This document shows positions 11,253 to 19,802 of a DNA stretch of 64,000 nucleotides, piece after piece; position 1 is the stretch's first letter; each line of letters opens with the position of its first letter. A program made the position numbers and the translations under genes. The DNA is taken from positions 62,001-126,000 of the forward strand of contig JAHLKG010000005.1 in NCBI GenBank assembly GCA_025526995.1, in the 5' to 3' direction. The notes below the pieces were generated by a model. That model was given only the letters and a program-made list of their open reading frames with translations, made no database searches and had not been told where the DNA came from. This stretch comes from Powellomyces hirtus. Taxonomy: Eukaryota; Chytridiomycota; Chytridiomycetes; Spizellomycetales; Powellomycetaceae.

Positions 11253-11719
11253 TCACCCGTTTCCTCCTTCTCCACTTCCTCCTTGCCCCGACGCCCCTTG
11301 CCCCGTCCCTCTTTGCCCCGTCCCCTCTTCTCCCCTCCTCCTCCCCTCCCCTTCCCTCCAAGCAAAGGCGCGGACCCATTTCTCTGCGTATGCGGTCACT
11401 TGATCAAATTTGGCCTGAGTTACAAGTTGCCGCAGTTAGTACAAACGAGATCAGCGGAAAATGATATTACACTTACCTTTGCCGCGGCCATATCCCAATT
11501 CACCTTGTCAAGGTGCTCCTTCATTGCCTCTTGGTAGAGGCGTGGGTACTGGCGCTGCAGCTGACGAAGCTGCACTGCGCGCCTTGCAACCTGATACAAA
11601 CAAATTAAGTGGTGTGTTATAAGCAGTATAGTAATTTAACAAATTACAAGAGCTGCTGCATTCTCTTCAGCTTGATGCTCAACGTCAGTTTGGACTCTCG
11701 CTTTCTTAGGGCGAGGCAT
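11253..11719 (-). CDS. Element 1 third gene: small basic protein with Gly-rich tail, unknown function
   Basis: Three exons with good GT-AG signals (11719-11648, 11590-11477, 11414-11253) give an uninterrupted 115-aa protein. It starts MPRPKKARVQTDVEHQAEEN. A helical segment follows (VARRAVQLRQLQRQYPRLYQ, EAMKEHLDKVNWDMAAAK), then AKFDQVTAYAEKWVRAFAW, then a repetitive Arg/Glu/Gly tail made of GTGQ-like units. I do not recognise the family. It lies between ORF1 and the transposase and so is inside the TIRs. Being intact while its two neighbours are broken is notable. Splice sites were inferred from frame continuity; the gene is not proven. Confidence 0.55.
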
Positions 11720-11919
11720 TGTGATGAGAAAACAGCGGGGCATTGCTACCCTAGTATAGTATAAGTATAAAAACGCTTTTGAGACATATTGACATGTGTC
11801 AAAGAAACAGTCAACCCTTTGAAGGAGTATATCAAAAGGTTCTAGTTTGCGTCGCACCCTTGCATGCTCTCATTGAGTCACACTGACATGTTTCAGGGAT
11901 CGCAAACGATTTATGCAAT

Positions 11920-13311
11920 TTATTGACCACCCTTCCATTCCCATAAGTGTTGTATTAGGTCTGCGCGCAACTGATGATGAAGCACAGAGTCATGCAATGT
12001 TTTTCTCCTTATTTGTTGCGATGTTTCTTCGTGACCGCCCAGAGAAATGTTAATGTCGGCAAAATCCTCTGCTATATCTTCCATTGCCGCATCTCCTTGA
12101 TCCTCGATAATCATGTTGTGCAAAATCACACAGGTCTTCATGATATTTCCCAGTTGCGCGCGATGCCACCCACGAGCGGGCCGGTGAATAATGTGCCATC
12201 GTGCTTGTAGTGCTCCAAAGGCACGCTCTATGTCTTTGCGCACTGCCTCTTGCATTTGAGCGAAAAACTTCTTCTTTTCGCAGTCAGGCTGTGAGAACGT
12301 CTGCACAAACATCGCTCAAGGAGGGTATATTCCATCCACCAAATAATATCCTAGTAGTAATGCTCTTCATGAGTATGTGCTATGCAATATTGTACCACGC
12401 AATGCGCAGGTACGCACCACGCACCACGCAACGCACCTTGAGTGTATTGACGTCCATTAATCTCGTAATCGAGGTTTGGTGTGCAACCAGCCAGTTGGTC
12501 ATCAAAGAGAGGGGAGCGGTCCAAGACATTAATGTCATTGTTAGCGCCGGGAACACCGAAAAAGCAATGCCAAATTCGTAAATCGTAGGTTGCAACCGCT
12601 TCCAAAATAATCGTCGGAACCTTTTCCTTGCCTTGAAACTGACCGGCCCACACTCGAGGACAGTTCTTCCATGCCCAGTGCATGCAGTCCAGAGAACCAA
12701 GCAGTCCAGGAAAACCACGTTGCCTGTTGATCCGCAATATATGATTTAGGTCATTTTGGTTTGGCGGTCTCAGGTAAGTAGCGGCATAGATGTGCACAAT
12801 GGCAGCACAAAAGCGGTGTAATGCAACTGTTGCAGTAGCTTCGGTGCAGCGAACGTACTCGTCCACAGCATCTGCTGCAACACCGTAGGCAAGCATGCGT
12901 AGTGCGGCAGTAAGCTTTTGTTCGGATGAGAGACCAGTAAGTCCTGTACAGTCACGACGCTATTGCAGAATTTGTGATTAAAACAAACATACTGCGTGGC
13001 CAACGGGTACTTAGTAGCGTACTTACTGGTTTAAAGTAACGGTCACTTTTGCACAGATCTGCTTGAATACGCAGGAAAAGCTGGCGTGACATTCGGAAGC
13101 GGCGCCTAAAATCCTTTTCACTGTAGATGCAATCAGCGCTGAAATAGTCTCGAAGTAGACGCTCTTGTCCTAGTGCCCTAAGGCGGTCACGATTGCGGAG
13201 GCGCTTTCTTGCTGTTTTTCTTTCCACATCTTCTTTTCGTTCCAGTCTCCGTTGTAAAATGCGCCTACCCCACTGCCTTGTATTGTACTTGGCCCAGAAT
13301 TTGTCAAGCAT
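11920..13311 (-). pseudogene. Element 1 PIF/Harbinger DDE transposase, one in-frame stop
   Basis: Three exons (13311-13027, 12959-12437, 12350-11920) give a 412-residue frame starting MLDKFWAKYN. The catalytic residues are visible: D in LLGSLDCMHWAW, D in GVPGANNDINVLDRSPLF, and E in IERAFGALQARW. The helix-turn-helix-like SSEQKLTAALRMLAYGVAAD segment precedes them. After the second intron the family block YYLVDGIYPxW is read as YYLVDGIYPP followed by TGA at 12318-12316. The TGA stands where family members have a conserved Trp (TGG), so it is a G-to-A change. The rest of the frame is intact. PGS1 ends on TGA, so recoding is unlikely. Confidence 0.88.
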
Positions 13312-13418
13312 GCTCGACCGGTCTATTTGGGCATTATTACAAGTAAAGCAAGAAATTAGCGTCAACGTGTAGGTTGGCAAGTGGGAACTTTAAAAATTCG
13401 GGGTTTCACACGTGACTG

Positions 13419-13455
13419 CTGTGCCACAATTAAATGCCTGCCGTTAAAGATGCTC
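13419..13455 (-). repeat. Right TIR of element 1
   Basis: Inverted copy of 9918-9954, followed by target duplication TAA at 13456-13458. Confidence 0.95.
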
Positions 13456-13476
13456 TAAGGGGATGTGACTGACTGA

Positions 13477-14106
13477 GGCGTGGTTTTTGCACTTTTTCCA
13501 CTCGACTTTTGAGATTGCCATCGAGACGCGCTTTACATAAGCTGTATGACTCGAGGTGTCGACTTTTGAAAGCGCGTTTTGGGGTTGGAGGTACTTTGAC
13601 TTTGCAGGTGATAAATGGCAACCAGATGGAACCAACTGGAACCAAAATCTCTAACATCCTGAGAAACGTGACTTTTCAGCTGATTGTCAGATGACTGTCA
13701 CTGGATGGTCATGTGGATGTCGAAAATAATGTGGCAATCTCAAAGTACCTCGGGAGGTCTTGCGAGTTTCAAAACGAGATGGCGTCTCTTGGGCGTGGTT
13801 TTTGCACTTTTTCCACTCGACTTTTGAGATTGCCATCGAGACGCGCTTTACATAAGCTGTATGACTCGAGGTGTCGACTTTTGAAAGCGCATTTTGGGGT
13901 TGGAGGTACTTTGACTTTGCAGGTGCTAAATGGCAACCAGATGGAACCAACTGGAACCAAAATCTCTAACATCCTGAGAAACGTGACTTTTCAGCTGATT
14001 GTCAGATGACTGTCACTGGATGGTCATGTGGATGTCGAAAATAATGTGGCAATCTCAAAGTACCTCGGGAGGTCTCGCGAGTTTCAAAACGAGATGGCGT
14101 CTCTTG
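13477..14106. repeat. Tandem duplication of the element 2 left end (2 x 315 bp)
   Basis: 13477-13791 and 13792-14106 are nearly identical; I see only a few substitutions, such as CGCG versus CGCA near 13577/13892. Each copy begins GGCGTGGTTTTTGCACTTTT and ends GATGGCGTCTCTTG. The element therefore has two possible left termini. Confidence 0.92.
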
Positions 14107-14170
14107 CTCCATCCAACCACTGTCCATCCAATATCCATCCAACCCCGAAAACAACGTCAGCACGTTCAGC

Positions 14171-15246
14171 ATGAACGTGAATCAACCCTATGGAGCTCTC
14201 ACCACTGAAAGGGCAGACATACTCGCAAAGTTGGCCAGCAAACACCCTGACATCGTGCAGCGGCATCACCAGCAGCTCGTTCAACACATCCGGTCGCCTA
14301 TGGCCACTATTACTGTGGATGACAACCTTCCTATATCTGTACAAGACGACCTCCCTACATGGCAAGCAGCTGTTTCCGGAGCCCCTGAGGTGATAGAGGT
14401 CACATCTGCACCGCAAGCAGTGGTAGACGTCAAGGCTGCAAAGGTCCCACGAAGCCGGAAGGTCAAAAGTGAGGAAAGTAAGCGACGGTGCTGGAATGAC
14501 GAGGAGATGATCGCCTTGGTCGACTTGAACAATAAGTACAAGATTTGGGTCAAAGGCAAAGTGCGAGCATCCGACTTCAATGGGATCTTCCTCTCGAAAG
14601 AGAAAGAGGCATATATGCAGCGGCATCTGTCGGAAACAGGCTTGACGGCAAAGTGGACTTATGACCAGGTAGGAAACGCCCACAATGTCAACGATGTTGA
14701 CGATGTCGACGAGATCTCAAAGCCGTCGATCTTTAATGTATTGTGCTATAGTGCAAGGCGAAGTATAACAACATTATGACCGAATATTGGAAAGCCAAAG
14801 ATGCGCTGAAGGCTACTGGAGGGTGCGGGTTGCAGTTTTATCGTGAGAGATACTGCTGGTGGGACAAAATGGAGGGAGCGAACACGGGAAACGCCTCCAT
14901 TGAGCCCGACTACGTCTATGATAATGGCGTTGAGCGAGATAGTACTCCCGAAAGATCTCGGAAACGATATGCCAGCTCCCAAGATGATGACGACACCACC
15001 CAAGAAACACCGCCGCGATCTTCCCTACGCCGGAAGAAGACGACATCACCTTTGGCGGAGATCACCCAGATGAGCAAGGAACTCAACCAAGAGAATAGAG
15101 AATTCATGGCACAGTTGGAATTGCAACGGGAGGAAAGGGAAGCCAAACGCCAGGTTGAGATGAGGCAAGCAATGGGTGAATTGATGGCACACATGGGTGC
15201 AACTATGTTGGCGGCTGTTGCAGATGTACTAAACAAAAATAAATAA
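14171..15246 (+). CDS. Element 2 ORF1: Myb/SANT-like DNA-binding protein
   Basis: Two exons (14171-14668, 14752-15246) encode 330 aa without stops. Residues ~100-200 hold a Myb/SANT-like domain: RRCWNDEEMIALVDLNNKYK, then FNGIFLSKEKEAYMQ, then WTYDQ joined across the intron to CKAKYNNIMTEYWKAKDALK. The domain ends with FYRERYCWWDKMEG. The C-terminal third is Ser/Arg-rich and then a Gln/Glu/Arg coiled coil (LELQREEREAKRQVEMRQAM). The W...E...W..CKxKYxxL pattern is that of the trihelix/Myb-like domain in plant and fungal Harbinger ORF1. Likely role: DNA-binding accessory factor of the transposase. It starts just inside the duplicated left terminal region. Confidence 0.8.
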
Positions 15247-15405
15247 ATAAATATGTTATGTAAATGAATCTACGCCATTGGAATACTGGTATAAGGAATC
15301 CCTGTCAATGGCACAGTGGCAATGCGTGCAATAGCTCGCGTGTATAAATTCATCACAGCTGTTGAAAACCTGTCAAATTCTTTAACAATTTAGGCCACCG
15401 ACCAC

Positions 15406-15482
15406 ATCGACAACTTGCCGTAGCCTTCAACGTTTGCAATCATCGACGACATCGACGACTTGCCAAAATCTGCAACGTTTCC
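15406..15482. repeat. Repeat array A of element 2 (about two 36-bp units)
   Basis: Units at 15406 (ATCGACAACTTGCCGTAGCC...) and 15451 (ATCGACGACTTGCCAAAATC...) are each followed by CAACGTTT. They share the ATCGACGAYTT...GCC...CAACGT pattern with the arrays at 16583 and 18403. The array sits in the gap between ORF1 and the first cargo gene. Confidence 0.7.
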
Positions 15483-15583
15483 AACCTATCGGACCTTCCC
15501 CAACGTCAAACGTCTCCCTACCTCTCCAATCTTTCTTTACGCGCGCGCTCCACGGAAAATGCCCCAGAGGGAAGCTCTTGACC

Positions 15584-16477
15584 ATGCACTCTGCCATGTG
15601 GATCCTGCAGGCATACCGGGAGTGGCTTATGACACCGGGATGTACGATTGGTCAATTTCCGATTGTAACACATGGGGAGCTGTTTTGGGCAAGATCCTTG
15701 TGGAATGGCTTTGTCGCCCTGATCGGATGCTCCTGCCCCCCCCCCCCCCCGGATGCTCTGAAGCTTCTATACTCAAGATCTCATACCATTGCCGCGCCCC
15801 CCGGTTCCCGAGCGCAAGGATGGCTTACGAAGGCTGTCTCGCCGAGGCCGGGTTTCAGCGTGGGTGGAGCCAACACCATCCCCCATATCCCACTACCACC
15901 CCAGATTGGCCAGTCACTTCAAACCATCTTCGCTTCTCTAGATGTGGTCCCCTCCGCCAGGGCAGAGCGCATAGGGTTTTACAGAAAAGCCACAGATGTG
16001 GGTGCACATATCAAACCCGCTCCTCTTGGAGGAATTGTTGAAACGGATCCCGCAGACGGTGTCACTCTGAAAACGGTCCGTTGGGTTCTTAATGGGTCGG
16101 GCCCCAGGAGCAAGACGTGGAATTTCCACGAATGGGATAACCAGAATAGGCAACAAGCGGTTGCAATCTTGGAATCAGCAAAGACCACCATCAGAGCCCT
16201 CTACGATGCCCACAGCCGCCTGCAGCAACTAATGCTTGACTGCAATTCTCCAGTAGTCACTGATCCCTTAGGATATCACCGCCTTCGTGCTGTTGGCGCC
16301 ATCTCTCGTCTGCTAGAGAGCCTTACCATTATCCAGCTCGACGGCGCCTTTGTGTTCATGGCAGACATGAACAACACTGATATATGCGTAGCCTTCGGGA
16401 ATAACCGTGCCGTAGCACCTTCACGGTGGGGACCCTCTCGTCACCTTCCGCATCAATGGTTTATGGATCCCCTTTAA
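15584..16477 (+). CDS. Element 2 cargo gene 1: unknown protein
   Basis: A single-exon 297-aa frame from ATG 15584; the frame is open further upstream but lacks an ATG. I do not recognise the family. There is no signal peptide. The first third is Trp/Leu-rich (MHSAMWILQAYREWLMTPG). A run of 15 C at 15736-15750 encodes PPPPP and could hide a frameshift. The second half (RWVLNGSGPRSKTWNFHEWD; ILESAKTTIRALYDAHSRLQ) looks like a folded, partly helical domain. It is convergent with the dioxygenase gene, with the 36-bp array between their 3' ends. Its place inside the element argues for a cargo or accessory role, but no function can be assigned. Confidence 0.5.
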   Translation: MHSAMWILQAYREWLMTPGCTIGQFPIVTHGELFWARSLWNGFVALIGCSCPPPPPDALKLLYSRSHTIAAPPGSRAQGWLTKAVSPRPGFSVGGANTIPHIPLPPQIGQSLQTIFASLDVVPSARAERIGFYRKATDVGAHIKPAPLGGIVETDPADGVTLKTVRWVLNGSGPRSKTWNFHEWDNQNRQQAVAILESAKTTIRALYDAHSRLQQLMLDCNSPVVTDPLGYHRLRAVGAISRLLESLTIIQLDGAFVFMADMNNTDICVAFGNNRAVAPSRWGPSRHLPHQWFMDPL

Positions 16478-16582
16478 GTGCATTGGTTATGTCTCTGTAT
16501 TAGTGTATTAGTATTAGTATAAGGTCTTTCAATATATTCCGTTTCACCACATATGTCCGTCTGTTAGCTGATGTGCGTAAGA

Positions 16583-16942
16583 CGACGATTTCGAGAAGCC
16601 GCCAACGTCTGCCATCATCGACGATTTCGAGAAGCCGCCAACGTCTGCAATCATCGACGATTTTGAGAAGCCGCCAACGTCTGCCATCATCGACGATTTC
16701 GAGAAGCCGCCAACGTCTGCGATCATCAACGATTTCGAGAAGCCGCCAACGTCTGCGATCATCGACGATTTCGAGAAGCCGCCAACGTCTGCCATCATCG
16801 ACGATTTCGAGAAGCCGCCAACGTCTGCCATCATCGACGATTTCGAGAAGCCGCCAACGTCTGCCATCATCGACGATTTCGAGAAGCCGCCAACGTCTGC
16901 CATCATCGACGATTTCGAGAAGCCGCCAACGTCTGTGATAAC
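16583..16942. repeat. Repeat array B of element 2: ten 36-bp tandem units
   Basis: Ten near-perfect copies of CGACGATTTCGAGAAGCCGC followed by CAACGTCTGCCATCAT. Because 36 is divisible by three, both strands stay open (12-residue repeats such as MMADVGGFSKSS), but no gene is implied. The array lies in the gap between the convergent 3' ends of the two cargo genes. The consensus is related to arrays A and C. Confidence 0.95.
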
Positions 16943-16948
16943 GGTCCT

Positions 16949-18143
16949 CTATGTCGGAATGCCAGTCAAAATCAACTGGTGCATCTTGAAGACAATCGTG
17001 AAGCGTTCAATGCCTTTCCACTTCCGTACAAAGTGCTCCAGCGCGAATGAACGGATGAAGATAATGTCGCCGCGTTGGAAAGGGAACTTGAGTTGCAAGT
17101 CAGCGAGGCAGAATTCTCCTTCACGAAAGTCACCGAGACATACAACGGCACACCAACCGTAACGGGAGTCGCGCAAGTCATGGTGTTTCTTCACGTACTC
17201 GTTTATGACGAGAACCATCATTGCAAACGTCTGGTTGCAAGTGTTTGGGCCCCAAAACCCGATGCCCGACCGTGGCATTCGTGCCCATGCCTTTCTGTAA
17301 GCCGCTGCCATCTCGGGATCCAGCGCGGCAAAGCATTTCGTGACGAGTAAGCACATCATGCGCACGGGAGTGGACTGGATCCAATCTTGCGTGGCATTGA
17401 GTTGTAGGTTGCTGCTACGGGACTCGCGCGACACCGTGGGGACCTTCGACGCTTGCGCCTGCCAAACGCCGAGGTGATAAATGCCGTGCAGTTTGGGCTG
17501 GTCATGAAACGTGACTTGACGGTTATCAGGTTTCACCGTTGGCAAGCTGCCAGGGGGGGTAATTCCGCAAGAAACGTCGTAACTCAATTGTCAGATGATC
17601 GCGGAGGATTTCGGGGAGTGCGCCAGGTATGTAACAGCACAAACGGCTCTTCTTGCAGTCGGTGGCGATAAACAGGGTCCTTGGGATCTCAAGATAGTTC
17701 TCGGCTTCTTGTATGCTCTCCTCGAACTCCTCTTTGGGTGATAAAGGCTTCCCCGAGACTGGCGATATCGTTGATGACCGTGCTTGTTGTTTATTCTGTT
17801 GCTGCGCCAGATCATCCAGTGAAACGGTCAAGTGCTGATGCCACGCCGTTCGTGCCAGTGCGTCCTCCAAACGGCGTATAACGCAGTTGTAGAACACCGG
17901 GAATGGCTTGTCAGAGACAATCAGCGCAGAATTCTCGTGCGTGGGGGACCGTATGCTCCACGGCTTTTCCCCCATACTGCACTCGAGTGGAACCCCGTTC
18001 ACCAAGGCGTCCATTCTGCGCCATTCATCAGAGGCAAGTCCATCAGACAGTTCCTGGGCGTACGTTGGGGGGATGCCTAGGTTGCTCTTGCATCTTTGTC
18101 GCTTGCGCTTGCCATGGGCCATCCTGTTCTGCGAGACCAGCAT
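16949..18143 (-). CDS. Element 2 cargo gene 2: TET/JBP-like 2OG-Fe(II) dioxygenase, one frameshift
   Basis: The frame begins near 18143 (MLVSQNRMAHGKRKRQR; ATG 18115 is an alternative) with a basic, possibly nuclear-targeting start. A run of seven G (17553-17559) shifts the frame once, before the dioxygenase core; about 397 aa in total. The C-terminal core has HxD in KKHHDLRDS, then YGWCAVVCLGDF, then LKFPFQRGDIIFIRSFALEH, giving the distal His, then GIERFTIVFK, giving the Arg expected to bind 2-oxoglutarate. This order and the GDIIxIRS...LEH signature resemble the fungal 2OG-FeII oxygenase group related to TET/JBP, which oxidises methylated or thymine bases in DNA. The substrate here is unknown. 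The frameshift may be a sequencing error in a homopolymer. Confidence 0.65.
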
Positions 18144-18402
18144 TAGTTTCGAGATGCCGATATGTGCGATAACCTTCAAGCTCTGGGACACTGTCTATCA
18201 CCTCGGGTTACTGCCTGCCACACTGATTGCCGCGAAAATGCAAGCAAGATGGTATGCCGGATGACAAGAAAGATGGCAAACTCGTTTGGTACAAGCGCGC
18301 GCCTGCACAAATATCTAACCCACGCGCTTCACGTGTGTATCTGAGATGTGCAGACATACACAATAACGTATCTACGAGAAATTCACGGCCATTGACAATA
18401 TC

Positions 18403-18542
18403 GACGACTTCGAAATCTCGCCAACATCTCCGATATTGACGACTTCGAAATCTCGCCAACATCTTCGATATCAGCGGCTTTGAAATCTCGCCAACATCTT
18501 CGATATCGACGACTTTGAAATCTCGTCAACATCTTCAATAAT
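18403..18542. repeat. Repeat array C of element 2: four 35-bp units
   Basis: Four copies of GACGACTTCGAAATCTCGCC followed by AACATCTTCGATATC, at 18403, 18438, 18473 and 18508. Clearly related to arrays A and B. It lies in the gap between the dioxygenase 5' end and the transposase 3' end. Confidence 0.9.
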
Positions 18543-18570
18543 GCAGATTACGGCCAGCGCAGTGATGTAT

Positions 18571-19802
18571 TTAATAAACAGGGCTAGAGTACAGTTCCTG
18601 TGCAATCCGCATGCGCAGCCCCTTCATTCCCTCATCTTCCTCATCGTCCAGCAATTCTGCATTGGCTTCTGACGTTGCGTTGTCGTCGGTGGTTGTTGGC
18701 ACTGCCCACTCTTCCATGAAAGCACTGTCTGCTCGAGCACTACAAAGGTTATGCAGTACCATACAAGCGAGTGCTACTTTTGCAGCTTGTTTGGGACTCT
18801 CCTGCTGTTGATGCAGTAACACTCGCCAACGTCCCTTAAGACGCCCGAACGCCTGTTCCACAATAATCCGGGTGGAAGAGAAAATGAAATTGAATGAAGT
18901 CTCATACGGCGGCTGCCTGACCCGAGTTGGAAAAGGGACCATCATGTACCGACTGAGTTGATAACCGGAATCTCCGATCAGGAAATGACCTCCTGGCCAT
19001 ATTTTGTCATTTCGAGCGTCGATTGCAATGCTTGAGTTGCGCCAAATGCGACAATCAGGAACGCTGCCAGGCCAACCGATGACGACCTACATCGGATACA
19101 GATGAAACTTAAAGTTAAAATCATCATCAATGGCATCGGAAAGTCGTCGATGTTGTTAATAACACCTACGTGACGGAAGATCCCTTCAGCATCCACGACA
19201 GCTTGACATCCAATAGATTGATAACTCTTTCTGTTGGTGTATGCATTGTGAATCTCATCACCTGCAGGCTTCAGAATGCGAAAGTGCGTCCCGTCAATGG
19301 CACCAATGACGTTTTCGATGCCTCGTTTGGATGCAAAGCCGTCCGAGATGCACTTCCAACCTTCTAGGTCATGCAAAGCAGGGTACCGCACCGTTCGAGA
19401 ATACAGAACCTCCTCGATGGCCTCTGCAACGTCTTTGCAGCAGTGAAATGCAGTGGATTTCGTAACTCCAAAGGAATCTGCAACAACGCGCAGTGGAATC
19501 CCGGATCCCCATCTGTAGAGGGCAATAGCGAGTCGCTTTTTCACAGGAACACCCCCTTTAACAGTGTCTTTCCAAAGGTTAACGCGCAGCTTATTGACCA
19601 GCCAATGGAACAGAGGCTTGGACACTCTGAACCTGCCCAGAAACTCCCTGTTTGTACAATCAGAGACGAGGTTCCATATGCTCCACGTTCCGTTTGGGGA
19701 TCGACGAGGGCGACGCAGGTGACGGGCTTCTTCCTGTTGGAGCTGACGTATACTCGCGTACATCACCGGAAGAGGTACGGCATCAAAACAGTAAAAACTC
19801 AT
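18571..19802 (-). CDS. Element 2 PIF/Harbinger DDE transposase (HARBI1-like nuclease)
   Basis: Two exons (19802-19170, 19086-18571) encode 382 aa with no internal stop. The N-terminal helix-turn-helix region (KKRLAIALYRWGSGIPLRVV, FGVTKSTAFHCCKDV) is followed by the DDE nuclease. The catalytic residues are D in VIGAIDGTHFRIL, D in VIGWPGSVPDCRIWRNS, formed across the splice junction, and E in IIVEQAFGRLKGRWRVL. The IGDSGYQLSRYMMVPF block is also typical. The frame is intact, so this copy could encode an active transposase. It is clearly different from the element 1 transposase, so the two elements belong to different Harbinger lineages. A frame upstream of ATG 19802 is open but lacks a Met. 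Confidence 0.88.

Larger units (their letters stand above)
9918..13455. mobile_element. Element 1: PIF/Harbinger-type DNA transposon, 3538 bp, degenerate
   Basis: Perfect 37-bp terminal inverted repeats begin GAGCATCTTTAACGGCAGGC (9918-9954 and 13419-13455). The element is flanked by the 3-bp direct repeat TAA (9915-9917 and 13456-13458), the usual PIF/Harbinger target duplication. It contains a Myb/SANT-like ORF1 (+), a small third gene (-) and a DDE transposase (-). ORF1 and the transposase are interrupted by three in-frame TGA codons, each explicable by one C-to-T or G-to-A transition. Intact, identical TIRs suggest a recent insertion, or a non-autonomous copy still mobilised in trans. Confidence 0.92.

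Noticed and set aside
10129..12350. TGA recoding (TGA = Trp) as an explanation for the stops in element 1
   Set aside because: PGS1, the EF-P-like gene and others end naturally at TGA. Mutation by single transitions is simpler.
16544..16938. Long frames on both strands with a 12-residue repeat (MMADVGGFSKSS or SRSRQRLPSSTI)
   Set aside because: Produced by the 36-bp tandem repeat, whose length is a multiple of three; no start context or flanking coding sequence.
16583..16942. CRISPR-like array
   Set aside because: Units are directly tandem without unique spacers, inside a eukaryotic transposon.
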